Shown: positions 21,402 to 33,119, numbered from the stretch's first letter. The stretch: 64,000 bases of DNA from Chrysophaeum taylorii (GCA_029834535.1 JAQMWT010000034.1:1-64000); one strand, 5' to 3'. Translations and numbers: made by a program. The notes: generated from the sequence alone by a model not told the origin.

Positions 21402-21488
21402 TTTCGCACCGTGATTTTGCACCAGTCCAAAGCTTTGATTTTGTTGGGTTTGGGCAGGTGGTGCAAAAGTTATGATATTTGCACCATC
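21402..21488. promoter_or_regulatory. Candidate res site / operator, unit 2
   Basis: Second copy of the TTTGCACCA / TGGTGCAAA array between the recombinase and the HNH gene; spacing as in unit 1. Confidence 0.45.
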
Positions 21489-21524
21489 CGTCCACTCCTA
21501 AACCGAATTGTGTTACAATGAAGG

Positions 21525-22028
21525 GTGAAGTCGAAGAAACCAAAACGCCCCAAATTTGTTCCCAAGGTCAAGAAGCGCCATGCTGCAAAGATCATGGATC
21601 ACGAACCGGACGCATGGCGGGCGTTTTCGGAAGGGTGTCTGCGCAATCGGTACTTTCATGAAAAGGTGTTCGGACGCGGCAAGAAATGCCTTGGCTGCAA
21701 CCGCCGATTCAACCGTGAAGATGCCAAGATCACATCGAAAATCGACAAGCACCACGCGGGCTATATCAGGCTTTGCGTTGGCGGTGAGCTATCAGACGAT
21801 CATGAAGACGTGTATCGAGATGCAAAGAAAAACGAATTTGATCGTGTTCCAGACTGCCGGCAATGCCATATCGACAACCCTGAATACTTTGAAGGCTGCT
21901 TAAAGCTTATATTTCCGCTCCACCATTCATGTCATGGCCGTGTGCATGATCGTGAAAAGTGGTTTATCAGCGCATGGAAAGTGAAGCTCATGGCAGACTT
22001 TGAAGCCAGTGCGGGAATGATCGACTAG
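21525..22028 (+). CDS. HNH-like zinc-binding protein, unit 2 (intact)
   Basis: 167 residues from a GTG at 21525. Lys/Arg-rich start (residues 1-20), CLGC at about 56-59, a KIDKHH motif at about 73-78, CRQCH at about 112-116, and HHSCHG near 134-139. The order CxxC, DxHH, CxxCH fits an HNH/McrA-type fold with a structural zinc, so a nuclease or DNA-binding role is plausible. The basic N terminus would help DNA contact. It is divergent from the recombinase and shares the repeat array. The N-terminal start could instead be the out-of-frame ATG at 21518, but that frame closes early. Confidence 0.65.
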   Translation: MKSKKPKRPKFVPKVKKRHAAKIMDHEPDAWRAFSEGCLRNRYFHEKVFGRGKKCLGCNRRFNREDAKITSKIDKHHAGYIRLCVGGELSDDHEDVYRDAKKNEFDRVPDCRQCHIDNPEYFEGCLKLIFPLHHSCHGRVHDREKWFISAWKVKLMADFEASAGMID

Positions 22029-22514
22029 CTGTGATCGCCACCCTGCCCTGTCGAGGATCTGCAACAAAAACATGGCCGAGATCCTGCCCCCTTTTTGGTC
22101 ATAGTGGGTGTTTTTATTTTCCCCTGCTTCGTATGAGCCGCTTTCGCTTGAGCGTTGTTCGGCTGTCCACGGTTCTGAGCACAAGGATTTACCAGCTTGC
22201 TGGCGCGAAGCGTCCTTGTGGTCATGGTTCTGGATAGACGATCATAAGCGTCGAAGAGAGCGGAGTAGGTGAAAATTTCCCCTGCTTTGGTGAGCTTGAG
22301 CGAACCAAGGGGCAAAAGAGTATTTCGCGCATGAGCGAAGCGAATATATAGCGAAATTCCATTGGAGTATCCGGCATAGCCGGATTCATTTTAGCTGAGC
22401 CGTAAGGCGAAGCTCTGTTGTGTTTTAATGTGTTTTGAGTCTGTGTTTCCAGATTCTGACAAACCAGTAACTTTTTGAAAAATAATAATAAAACAGCGGT
22501 GAAAATTCCTGCTC

Positions 22515-22678
22515 ATGTGTGAAATGACGAATCTTCATGTGTGAAATGACGAATCCCTATGTGTGAAATGACGAATCTTTCCACAGGACATATCCGCATC
22601 GATCTTGTGTGTGAAATGACGAATTCATTGACAGCATGTGTGAAATGACGAAAAGCTTGATGTGTGAAATGACGAATC
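22515..22678 (+). repeat. oriV: Iterons of oriV, unit 2
   Basis: Same six ATGTGTGAAATGACGAA repeats as unit 1, no indels inside the array, with the TTTCCACA string between the third and fourth. Confidence 0.9.
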
Positions 22679-23736
22679 AAACTGAACCAGAGCAAAAGAC
22701 CTTTCCCCCTGCTGCCGGATCGCCATCCTGTGCCGGATTTTTCGTGTGCGATATCTTCGACGCGATGCCCAAGGCTGATACGGCCTCGATGGTGCATCCC
22801 CTATTCACGCTGTCCACCAAACCAGATTACAGGATTCGCCAGCACGAGAGAAACGGTAACTTCCTGACCATCAAACCCGGCTCAGATGGTGCAGCCACCG
22901 TTCATGACCGTGATGTTCTGATTTACTGCATCTCTCAATGCATGGCGGCGATCAATCAGGGCGCAAAATCGAACGCAAAATGCGTTTTCGTGCTCATGAC
23001 CTATTGCTAACGACCAATCGTCGAACCAGTGGTGAAGGTTACAGGCTCTTGCAAGCCGCCCTCGCCCGCCTACAAGGCACGCAGATTGAAACCAACATCA
23101 CCACGGGCGGCAAGGAGCAGTGGAAGGTGTTTAGCTTCATTGAATCGGCTGAAACCATCAAAGAAACCCGTGATGGCCGAATGCAGGAAGTTGAAATCAC
23201 CCTGTCTGATTGGGTCTTCAATGCGATCCGCGAGAAGGCGGCGACATTCTCACCATCTCGCGGGACTATTTCAGGCTGAAAGCCGCTAGAGCGCAGATTA
23301 TACGAGATAGCCCGCAAAGCTTGCGGCCAGAAAGCCATGCATCACTATCGCGTTGAAACGCTCTATGAAATCACGGGTCGGCCTCCACCCTCCCGAATTC
23401 CGCCGAATGCTGACAAAGATCATCAAGGACAATCAGGAGCACAGGCACATTCCTGATTACGTCTTTGAGCTGGACGGCGATCTTGTGAAGATCAGGCCGA
23501 AGAAGAATTCTGAAGCCTATGAACCGCCACCGTCAGCAATCGACAAGGTTATCTTGAAACAAGGCATTCACTGACTGGCACGCACGGAAGCACGCGCAAG
23601 GATGGTGTCCGCATCAATTGGAGCAAGACTGGCGGTACATGCTTGGGCAAAAGGCACTGTGCCGGATAATCCCGAAGGCTCGTTCATCAATTACGTGAAG
23701 TGGTACGTAAAGCAAAACGGCTCTGCACGCGGGTAA
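22660..23736 (+). CDS. repA: RPA-family replication initiator, unit 2 (frameshifted)
   Basis: The first ~116 residues are open here, so this unit shows the N terminus best: start within the last iteron, then PHPLF-type block MVHPLFTLSTKPD and HDRDVLIYCISQCMAAIN. Frame breaks follow near 22990, 23236 and 23375 and near 23575. The C-terminal end FINYVKWYVKQNGSARG with a TAA at 23736 is shared with unit 1. An alternative start is the ATG 24 nt upstream at 22636. Iteron overlap with the start suggests autoregulation. Confidence 0.8.
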
Positions 23737-23761
23737 TTTCAATAAATTCAATCAAATCGAT

Positions 23762-23782
23762 AATTTCGATAGTATCGAAATT
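23762..23782. promoter_or_regulatory. Palindrome upstream of parA, unit 2
   Basis: Same perfect palindrome as at 13068-13088. Confidence 0.6.
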
Positions 23783-23854
23783 ATTATTCTTATTGATAAT
23801 AATGATGTTTGCGATACAATTGATTGAAACGAATCAATCGAGCGTATCGATATC

Positions 23855-24508
23855 ATGAAAATTACAGTCTACAGCGCCAAGGGATCGGCAGGCAAAACGC
23901 CCATTGCAACGAACATCGCACTTGATCGCGAATATGCGATAGGGACGAATGAGGCGTTCCATGTCTTCGATAGCTTCATTCCAGATAACCGCGTTCTCGC
24001 TCTCGATCTGACTGAGCCGTTCCCAGACGTGCCGGACAATATCGATATCGTCTTCGATCTGGCAGGGGCAATTTCAGCGGCCTCTCACTCAATCACATCA
24101 GCACTTCGCCAATCTGATTTGGTGATTGTCCCGATATTCAATGAGGTCAAATCACTGAACAGCGGAATTGGAACGCTGCGCGAAATTGGCAAGCTGGAAG
24201 GCTTCAACGGCTCCTTGCTGATTGTCGCAACCAAGCTGCAAAAGCAGAGCGGCGAAACCTTCGATCCGAACGACTGGACGCAAAGCAGGGACTTCCAGAA
24301 CATCGCGGCCAATGTGAAAGCATCTTCCGGCGATGTCCCGATCCTGCCGCTCAAGTTCTCAAAAGTTTTCGATGTGATCTTCGAAAAGGAAATGTCGATT
24401 GCTCAGCTTCGCGAGGCTGACGCGCTCGCCGCGTACACTTACCGCGATGTAGCCGCACAATTCGACGCGATCTACAACCACATAGACGAGGTTTCCCATG
24501 CCAAGTAA
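23855..24508 (+). CDS. parA: ParA-like partition ATPase, unit 2 (intact)
   Basis: 217 residues, the usual length of small plasmid ParA proteins without an N-terminal HTH. Deviant Walker A AKGSAGKTP (8-16), Walker A' region LALDLTEPFPD, and Walker B-type FDLAGA at about 67-72. It should drive plasmid partition on the nucleoid by ATP-dependent DNA binding. With no N-terminal DNA-binding domain, repression of the operon would fall to the small partner gene that overlaps its end. Palindromes flank the pair on both sides. Confidence 0.88.
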   Translation: MKITVYSAKGSAGKTPIATNIALDREYAIGTNEAFHVFDSFIPDNRVLALDLTEPFPDVPDNIDIVFDLAGAISAASHSITSALRQSDLVIVPIFNEVKSLNSGIGTLREIGKLEGFNGSLLIVATKLQKQSGETFDPNDWTQSRDFQNIAANVKASSGDVPILPLKFSKVFDVIFEKEMSIAQLREADALAAYTYRDVAAQFDAIYNHIDEVSHAK

Positions 24509-24761
24509 AAACAACATAGCGGCGCTCAAGGAGCCTTCGCCCAAGCCAATTTTGCCAACCAATGACAAAGAGCCGCCTGCGCCACTGACAGGAAGGGAAG
24601 GGCAGGGCGTAAGCCGAAACCAAAAGGGCAAAAACAAAGCAACAAAACCACCCTCTCATTCAATGATGCAGAATGGGCAACGGTCGAGAAAAGGCGGGTC
24701 TGGCGAACAAAGCCACGGTCATTCATGCCCACCTGAAAAAGACAGGGTTTTTCGATTAAAT
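24498..24761 (+). CDS. Small basic ParA partner, unit 2
   Basis: Overlaps the parA stop by 11 bp. The same suspected base-count problem as in unit 1 hides the ribbon-helix-helix-like C terminus. A further indel near 24592-24595 distinguishes this unit. Confidence 0.5.
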
Positions 24762-24765
24762 CGAT

Positions 24766-24786
24766 AATTTTGATAGTATCGAAATT
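24766..24786. promoter_or_regulatory. Palindrome downstream of the par genes, unit 2
   Basis: Same as 14071-14091, overlapping the apparent 3' end of the relaxase gene in this unit. Confidence 0.6.
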
Positions 24787-26269
24787 ATCGCCCACGATCT
24801 GGTCGCCCATTGTCTGGCCGGCTAGATTTTTGCTGTTGTTTTCGCGCCGGCTGACGACCGCCAGAACCGCCGGCACTCCCTGTACTGCTATCTGAGCGGC
24901 CTTGTGCCTTGTTCTGGGTGTTGTCCTGCTCAGTCGCCGGCATGGATTGCGCATGATCAAACGCCTTTTGATATTTGCTGCGTTCCAAGGCGGCCTGAAT
25001 CTTTTGCTGACGGGTGAGGGCAGGGGGCTTTTGCTCTGGCTGTCTGGCCGGCACAGCTTCAAAGCTGCCTTGCGTTCCGCTGTCCTGTCTTTCCATTGTT
25101 TTTGAAGCTGTTCGCGGTGTGCATTCTGGGTTTGCGCCAGCTTGTCACGCTCGGCCATGAAAACGGCTCGTTGCTGGGCGGCGTGAAGCTCTTGCGCGGC
25201 CATTTGCACCTTCTGAGCCTGTTCGCGCTGTAGAGCCATTCTAGCCCGTTCCTGCGCTTGCTCGAAATATTCACGACGTGCGCCGGCATTGGTCAGGATG
25301 CGGAATGAACGGGTGATGATGTTCGATTTCTCGCCGCCGATATCTGCGCGGGAAAGCTGAACTGTTTTGGCAATATTGCTGGTACGGCCGAAAAATGAAT
25401 TTTCCAACCCGTCGAAGGTTTCACGCTCTGACCGTTGATGCTGGTTTAGCTCCTGCCACTGTGGGCGGTATTCTTCACGGACTTCATGACGCTTGGCATT
25501 TATCCGGCGCTGCAAATCACGGGCGAGGGCGGCTTTGCGCTCCCTGTGAGCCTCGGAAAGATTCGCCCATGCCTGTTTTGCATCTTGGCCTGATTGCGGC
25601 TGTGTTGTGCAAGGGCATGATCTTTTGCTGCTGCTATGGCCTGTGTACGGTCATTGTCATTGGCCGCGGCTGTGCTCTGGGCTTCGAAGATGTGGCGGGC
25701 TTGATCTTTCTGGCCGCGCACATACTCGCCGGCTTTGCGCATATCGTTATTGATGACGCGATTTTCGCAATAGATGGTGCCGCCGCGTTCTTCGTATTCC
25801 TGCGCCCATTGGGATAGTTTCAATTTCTCTTTGGAACTGGACAGGTGCCGGCCATCAACAGGAGAAACGCGATTGAGCATGATATGCACATGGGCGTGTT
25901 TTTCATCGTCATGGGCAATGACGATAGCTTGACGATCTGAGCCACCCAAAGCTGCAATTGCTTCATCTGCGGCTTGGCTCATTTCCTCACGGCTGGGGAT
26001 TGGTCGGGGTGCCATGCAAGCGTGAAATGCAACACATGTTTATCGGATTTCCGGCCTGTGTTCTTCACGCCGGCTTGTTCCTTCAGGCGTCCTTGATCCA
26101 TTGCCGTTGCTGCCATGATGCGCCATGCAATGTCGGGATCGTCAACGGCAAGGTTACGGGTTTCCGTCCATGCAACACGCTCATTGCTTTGGGCGCGGTC
26201 TTTATCATGCAACAGATATTGCGCCGCACCTTTGAAGCTTGCGCCTTTGCTGTGGAGCTTAGGAACCAT
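24785..26269 (-). CDS. mobA: Conjugative relaxase, unit 2 (frameshifted)
   Basis: Second copy of the relaxase, ATG at 26269. The histidine-triad stretch EKHAHVHIMLNRV is fully in frame here (25500-26015), whereas unit 1 lacks a base at this site. Breaks lie near 25585, 25625, 25180 and 25065. The end reads through to 24785 rather than stopping at the unit 1 position, so the true C terminus is uncertain. Confidence 0.8.
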
Positions 26270-26406
26270 GTGCAACGACCTTGCGCAACGCTGTATCAAG
26301 GTGCTTGAGCGTGTGCCGCAAATCGGTAAGCACAGCATCAACGGAGATGTGACCGCGCCGCCCGATATGGCCGTGATGTACAAGCTGGTTGAGATTGTTA
26401 CCAACA
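26259..26406 (-). pseudogene. mobC: mobC, 3' part only, cut by the right plasmid/host junction
   Basis: It retains the LNQL...HISVDAVLTDLRHTLKHLDTALRKVVA end of MobC. The N-terminal half is replaced by host sequence from 26407. Confidence 0.8.
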
Positions 26407-26439
26407 ATTTCAGCATAGAAGGATGGAAGGAAGGTGATG

Positions 26440-27760
26440 GCACCTTCGATCGGGAAGAGAGCAGGGTCGACCTCGGCGCAGCGACGATGAACTTGCGCGT
26501 GTTGAGGCAACGCAAAAGGCACGCGCTGGACTTTGAGTGCTCGCTTCTCAGGTAACGGCTTTCACGGGCGCTAAACTAGCGAGGAAATGGCAGAGGCTGA
26601 CGCCATCGGAAGGCGGTGAAGGTTATCGCTGCGGCATTAATTGCTGCGATAGGTTTAAAACAAAGAGTGCTCCTTACAGTAGGAGCACGAGACTGACCGT
26701 CAGGGCGACGTTCCGGCACCAACGCCGGCCTTGGTAAACGGCGCGGATAATCTTGCGGTGATGAATGCGACGCGTTTTGGATGAGAGCCGCAATGCGGGG
26801 GATCTGGCGCGGGAATTAGCGGCGGGTGCGCGTTCGAGGCACCCGCTCGCGAAACAAGCTCGTTTCGTCGTTCAGACCCCAGGTCAGGGGTCGAACAGCG
26901 CGGCTTTAAAAATGTCCTCGAAGATCGGCGCCTGAATCGAGACGCCTTGCCTGAGCAGGGAATCGCGGCAGTTTCGAACAATTCGACGTCGGACTCGAAA
27001 TCAATGCAATGTCTGAGGTGAGGAGCTCCATCGCGCTAAATCCCGAAATCAGGTGCTGCCGTCGGCGAGGACAAACCACGCGCTCGGTGTGCTTCAGGAT
27101 GACGGCGTTTGTCGGGGGCACGCGCGTCGTGAAATCGTCGGCGGCGGGGGAGCGTATTCGTCGGGCGATACGACGGCGGGAGGAACTCGCGACGCGCCGT
27201 CGCCGTACTGCGCCTTTTTGAGCGGAGACGCGATGCCCCGGGGATGGGGCGACACCGCGCGAACTGCCGCTGGCGGAGGCAGTGAACGCCACCGTCGGGG
27301 TCCGTCGTGATCCAACAGCAGTCGCTCTGCGGCTTTGCGCGTGCTCGACGCCCTGACTCCTGCATTTCATCGCCCGCCGCAAGCCGCGACACCGACGTCC
27401 ATCGTACAACAATCGCCGTTCTGACTACCCGTCACTCCTCTTTCGTCAGCGACAGCCGGAACCGGATCCCGCCCCCGACCGGAGCCGCGGCGAGTGCGCC
27501 CGACAATCGTATGCCCGCGGTCCTCTCGATGTTTCGATGTCACAACCTTCACCGGACCACAACCACGCGCTGCCACGCGGCCAGCGCGCATGTTAGAAGC
27601 CGCCGCTGGGAACCACTATCCACGGAGGAGGGAGGAGGGGAGGTGAAGCGTCGTAAAAGGAATTGTTTGTCGTCATAAGGTGGTGGTGAGATGGTGGTCA
27701 TCTCAGTGCTCGACAACTGGCCCTCCGACATCTCCCCTCGCTGCCGGGGTGAATAACCAT
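26440..27760 (-). pseudogene. Broken or unpolished copy of the cold-shock-like gene at 46653-48009
   Basis: Collinear with 46653-48009 over its whole length, including the small intron region and the downstream segment, but with very many small indels and local substitutions spread evenly over coding and noncoding parts. The start equivalent is CAT at 27758-27760. The pattern (indels about as common as substitutions, no codon periodicity) fits raw long-read error better than neutral decay. An old duplicate is the alternative. Confidence 0.7.
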
Positions 27761-28030
27761 GGCGAAGAGAGCGATGGGCTTCGCTGACAGGAGTTCATCA
27801 TCTCCCTCTCGAGTTCTCAAGGCTGACAGCCTAACTCTATGATCGATCAGTGGTTGCCTACCAGTTGCAGCGTCAGGGCATCGGCCGCAGCAAAGCAGTT
27901 GAGGATGGTAATTTGCCGGAATGACGCGACATTACGTCACGTAAGTACAAATTTTCATTCATAATGAGTCACCGTTGGGGATGCGGGAGGATTACGCATT
28001 TACACTGGCTTAGCAGGAGCATCGTATTAT

Positions 28031-28768
28031 ATGTACCTGAGGACGCCACACCAGTTGTCTATGGGATGGCCGAATATGCTTAATCAGCAAGACCACCAGT
28101 TCTGGGACGGAGGTGCCCCTGGGTCCCACTCAGTTCAAACTCAGCGTCTGCGAGCCCTCCGACATCGGGGTCTGCATCGTCGAGCTGAGCGAACAATCGG
28201 AGCGCACCAACAAACGCACCCTGGGCATATTTGGAGGTCAGAATCTTCCACGCGCAGGCGTCAGGATCTCGGGGTCGAGTATTCGGGTTTTTGCGAATAC
28301 AGCGGTGTACCTGCAAACCGCGGCGGCGAGGCGGCGACGTTCGGACGTCGATTAAGATGGGCCGGGCGCGGTACACGGCGCGGATGGTCAGGCGCGCCTC
28401 GCCGCAGATCGCGGCGGAAACTAGACGGGCCTCCCACTAATCCACAAAACTGCTGCGACGCTGCTTGCAGGATCAGCTCGGGTTGACGCGCGTGGGTCCA
28501 GCGGACTCGCTCAGACGCTCGCGCGAGTCTCGCTCTGGTCACCCTAAGACCCTGCGCCCAACGCGCACGCGAACCACGCCGCCTTCCGCGCCCGGAGGAG
28601 CAAAGAGGCACGTACGTTTGCTCCCTGTTTGCTTCTGGTTCTCGAGCTGCTTCAGCGACGACCTGAGTCCTCGACGACGACGACGATCGACAAGTCTGTC
28701 CTCTACACCTCAAGAAGCCGACGAGCCTCTGGCGACGCGTCCAGTGCTGCAGGGGAGCCCGACGTCAG
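28031..28768 (+). pseudogene. Broken or unpolished copy of the PPPDE gene at 48300-49400
   Basis: Starts with an ATG equivalent to the one at 48300 and follows that gene through the PPPDE domain (recognisable SVCEPSDIGVCIVELSEQ and a KMGRARYTA-like segment) to about 28768. There it switches to copia LTR sequence. It has numerous small indels. Same interpretation as the neighbouring copy of the divergent gene; gene order and spacing are conserved, so the block was copied as one piece. Confidence 0.7.
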
Positions 28769-31700
28769 ACGTGGTGCGGGGTAAGGTCAAAGCTTCCTCA
28801 CACAGGTGCTGGAAAAGAAAGAAAAGGAAAAAGGGGTAAGTGAGGTCCTCACACAGGTGCTGGAAAAGAAAGAAAAGGAAGAAGGAAAAAGGGGTAAGTG
28901 AGACGCTCACAGAGGAGAAGCTTGAAGGAAGACGTCAGGAGAGGCAGTGTGGCAGAAAGAGACAGGAGATATCAGGGCGAAGTCACGAGGTGAGGTAACG
29001 AGCACGAAGCCGGAGGAAGGAAGGAGCTTCTACTGCGGGTGAAGATATCGCTAAGGTTGTCAAGGCGGGGAATGTGTTGGAGATCAATGATGTGATTGCG
29101 ATGATATTCGGCGGTGCTGTAAAAGCGAATGTCAATATGGCGGGTGCGCCGCGTGAGACATTGGAGACGGACTTGGGTGACGGTGGTGCTGTTATCGACA
29201 TACATTGGTACCGTGTGACGAGGGAGATCAAAGTCATCAAAAAGTTTGAGAAGCCAAGAGAGCTCAGCAGTAGCGGCGTAAAGAGCGAGCAATTCAGCTT
29301 CAAAAGAGGAGCGGGCGAGGAGGTACTGCGAGCGTGAGCAGTAGGATATCATAGAGCCAGCAAGGAGAAAACAAAAGCCAGTAGTGGAGTGGCGGTCATC
29401 AGGGTCGTCGGCCCGCTGGAGTCGGAATAACCACAGAGACGAAGGGTAGAATCGCGACCAAGAACTAGGGCATGAGCCTGAGAACCGTTGAGATAACGCA
29501 GAGTGTGGGATAAAGCGTGCCGGTGGGGTTTACCAGGATTGTGTGAACAACGCGCACACTGTTTTGACGGACCAAGTGATATCAGGGCGAGTCATGAGAA
29601 GAAACAACACAAAGGAATACGACGAAAAGGGATGCGTGCCATGAAGACGTGAGCAGGGGAGCCAGGTGCAGGAGAAGCAGCCGCAGAAAGAGGAAGAACT
29701 TTGGGAGCGGGAGTCAAGTCTGGTTGTGCGCGAGCACGCGTAATGCGGAGACCAACGTAAGTGGTCAGATCAAGCTCGTTAACATCAGTGAAGGTTCGGA
29801 AACGGAGGAAGAAGGCTGGGTAATGACCAAGGCAAGGACGAGGGTGCGCCACAAGAAGATCATCAACGACAAGAACGAGACGTAGGACAACGGTAGAATT
29901 AAGCACGAGCTTGTAACGGCAAGTGTCACCAGATCCGCGGACGAAGCCACAGTCATTGACGAGAAAGCGTTCCAAATAAAGCCACCAATTACGACAAGCT
30001 TGTTTGCAACCATACCAAGAGCGACGGAGCGTGTAAATGATTTTGAAACCATCGGTGGGTTGGCGAGGAGCATAACCTTCGGGTGGCCAGACATAGATGT
30101 CTTCGTCAATGGGAGCTTGGATAAAAGCGGAGCTGACATCCAACTTATGCAAATCCCAGTCGTGAACAGCAACGCCAGACAGGGGCTTGTATGAAAGCAG
30201 AGATGACATCTACAGGACGGTACGTGTCGTGGTAAGCAATGCCGTGAACCTGGGTGTAACCGCGGACAACGAGATGAGCAGTGTACGATTTGAAGCGGCC
30301 AGATTCATACTTCGTGCGGTGGACCCACTTCAAAGGGCAGATGGTGCCAGAAAAAGTAGAAGGAACGCGAACAACATCCGAGCAACCGAGCTGACCGAGG
30401 GAATGATATTCTTTGCTTGTAACCGACGTGCAGGATTTGGATGGGCTGGGCGAGACAGAGGGGGAGGAAGACATAATGAACTAACAAACGAAAGCTAGAA
30501 TAATTAACGTACAGGGAAGGACAAGATGACACAGAATCGAAGGGAATGACAAGATGACACAGAATCGACAGTGCGTGGTAAAACGCCAGTATTGTGGGTT
30601 TGAGTTGGTTCTCCATTTGTTTCTGAATAATGTGCGCTTTTTGTCGACTTTGCGCGGTCGGCTCCGTTTGGCTCGACTTTGTTTTGCATGCTTGTTGTTT
30701 TGTCGGCTCTGGTTGGCTCGACTTTGTTGTACACGTTTTGTTGTTTTCTCTCTGGTTCGTCGGAGTTCATGAGCTCGTAGAATGGTCGGTTCACGTGATG
30801 GGGTGATCAGTCCCAGTGAAACCGGCGCATTCTCATCAAACACAGGGGACAAGGGGGCAACAGCGGAAGAACAGGTGACAATCGGGCAACAGCAGGAACA
30901 GGTGACAATGGGGCAACAGTAGACGAGAGCGTGATTCGAAAGTCAGAACAACGTTGAAGTTCCTTCGGTGGTTGACATTGCAGGAAATCTGATAAGCGAA
31001 ACTGTCAGCAAAATCGAGGTCTGAAGAACAATAGCGACAAAAGTGCCTGGGATGACTTGCGTTAGACGATTATTGCCACTGAGAATCGCAGCGGGGCAAA
31101 GATAGCGGGAACACAGGCTGGTATATATGATGGCAGTGTACCAGACGTCTGATGAGAACGTGGCCTTTGGGCAGATATGTTGCATGGTGCATGGTGACCA
31201 GGTTATGACGATGGTCGGAGTCGACAGAAGCAAAAACAGGCGTAAACAGGTTTGATGCGAACGTTGGGTGTTTGGTTGTTGTGGCGCGAGCAAGTTGCCA
31301 TGGGCACGACCGCGTCCTGTACGCGAAGATGGAAGACTTCGGACGCGCCAGCGGTGTAAGGAACGAACACGGGTAGACCAGGCTGCTGTATGCCAGCCTG
31401 CTGTGGCAGATAAGAAAGTGGCCCGTTTTCGCATTCGCAAGAACGAAGTTGCCATATGGGCCAACGTTGGAGGAGCAAGCGGCGAGCTTCGCTCGTCATA
31501 CTCGAATAGACTGCGGTAGAAGTTGGCGATAGTGGCAAAACAGTTGTGGCACGTAAGAACGTTGCAGATGGCGTCGCAGCGACACGTAAGAACATTGCAG
31601 ATAGCGTCGCGGGTGCTGAGCGCGGAATTCACTGCGATAGCAAAACCGGATTTTAAAGGTCAGAAAAGCGGCGAAAAGGCGAGAGTGCGCGAAGGAGAAC

Positions 31701-33005
31701 CACAAATCACACAGCAAAGAAGCGTCTGTCCAGGATCCCGAAGATGAGCGATCCAACCACATAGGAAGCACGAAAGCTGCGCACGCGAAAAATTGACAGG
31801 CACAGCTTAGTTGTGGCGGGTGAAATGCGCGATGGAACGTGATTCGCTGGTTTTACCAAAACCGACAAGCACAACGAGGAGTGGATCAACGAATAGGTGA
31901 AAATGCACAACGGGGAGTGGATCAACGAATAGGTGAAAATGGGGTGTAATAGATGGTGGTATTAAGAAAAGCGGCGGAGTGGAACTAGAATCAGTCAAGG
32001 TTGGAGTAGGCATAGGAGCAGAAAAGGTAGTGTTACTGGTGTTGGTTTTGGTGGGTTGGTGTTGTTGGTGTTGTTGGGTGTTGTTGGAGTCATTGGGAGT
32101 GTTGCGCTGTTGAGAAGAACGGCGATGGTGGGTAGCGCGTTGTCGTGGAATAGCTAGGAACTTTGAAACTTGCGGCAGTCCCTCTTAAAGTGATCCTTGC
32201 AGCCGCCAAAATGACATTGGGTAGTGCGTCGGAATCGAGTAGAGCCAGGTTGTTGGGAAAGGGGAGCGTCTAGGGTAGGTCAGTTGGAAGAGTCTGAAGT
32301 CGGGGTTGTGGCTGACGACGCGGCGGATAGCGCGACGGTAGTGGTTGTGCATGCCATCTAAATTGATTGTTGTTGAACTTCTCAAGGGTACAACCACATT
32401 CATCGGTACGAAACGCGAGACGATAAAACAAAGCCAGTAAGTCTTGAAGCACGATGCACGTAGTCAAATGCGAGGACACACTCGAGGGTGCGTCGGATCA
32501 GGTACAATGCCGAGCAACTTGAACTCCGGTGATTGGTACAATGCCGAGCAACTTGTATACTCCGATGATGAACTTGTTGAGGAAGTTCGCTACGCGATCC
32601 CCATGGCCCATGTAGACATCGGTAATGCGCTTGTAAAGTCGCGTGAAGTTCATGTCGCGGTTTTCATGGATATCAACGTTGTTGCTTGACGCGAAAGTCT
32701 TCTTCAGAGCAGCGAGATGCTTCTGCAGAGCAGCGAGATGCTGAGATGCTAGTCCAAGGATCGTTGGTCGAGATAATGTGATCGCCGGTAGAGATGATCA
32801 TGTTCGCGACGACGTGTCCATTGGTGGAAAAAATGTCGCTCACCGCTGAAGGCATCAAGTTTTTGCGAAAGCTTGCTAGCTTGAATTTCGATCGAGGACA
32901 TGATAGACGACAACGAACCGAACACGTAGCAATGAACTGAAGCCGAGAAGGAGTCGCCACGAAGTCAAGCACAGGCTCGATCGTGAACGAGCACCTGGTA
33001 CCATG
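28769..33005 (-). mobile_element. Ty1/copia retrotransposon fossil
   Basis: Minus-strand order from right to left: a start like MSSIEIQASKLSQ near 32905 (gag), a gag body near 32185-32400 with a zinc-knuckle-like GCKDHFKRDC reading, a variable middle, RVT_2-type reverse transcriptase (KLDVSSAFIQAP near 30145, KQACRNWWLYL further on) and RNase H (LLALYAATAELSWLLKLFDD, YVDNSTTVTQV) ending near 29000. A primer-binding-like TGGTACCAGGTGCTCG lies at the right end near 32990. A partial LTR is present at 28769-28802; the other LTR is missing. Broken with many lesions; older than the relative at 59836. Confidence 0.85.
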
Positions 33006-33119
33006 TGCTATCGTGTCCTAACTACTAATCGACAGATGTTTGTCTGTCTGTTTGTCTGTTTGTCTGTCCCTCGATTTAGGGTAAGGATCATGTAGGCGCG
33101 CGAGTAAGGATCAGGTAGG

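Larger units (their letters stand above)
18832..26406. mobile_element. Mobilisable plasmid, unit 2 (partial, ends inside mobC)
   Basis: This is the second tandem pass of the same plasmid, 7,575 bp. It is collinear with 8139-15737 and ends abruptly inside mobC at about 26406, where the sequence switches to host DNA. Together with unit 1 it makes 18,268 bp, or about 1.7 plasmid lengths. The left and right break points lie in different genes (coupling protein and mobC), so this is not the product of one simple crossover of a monomer circle. Confidence 0.9.

Noticed and set aside
8139-26406. Endosymbiont or organelle chromosome segment
   Set aside because: The exact 10.69 kb period, relaxase, iterons, partition and addiction genes identify a plasmid, with no chromosomal or organellar genes.
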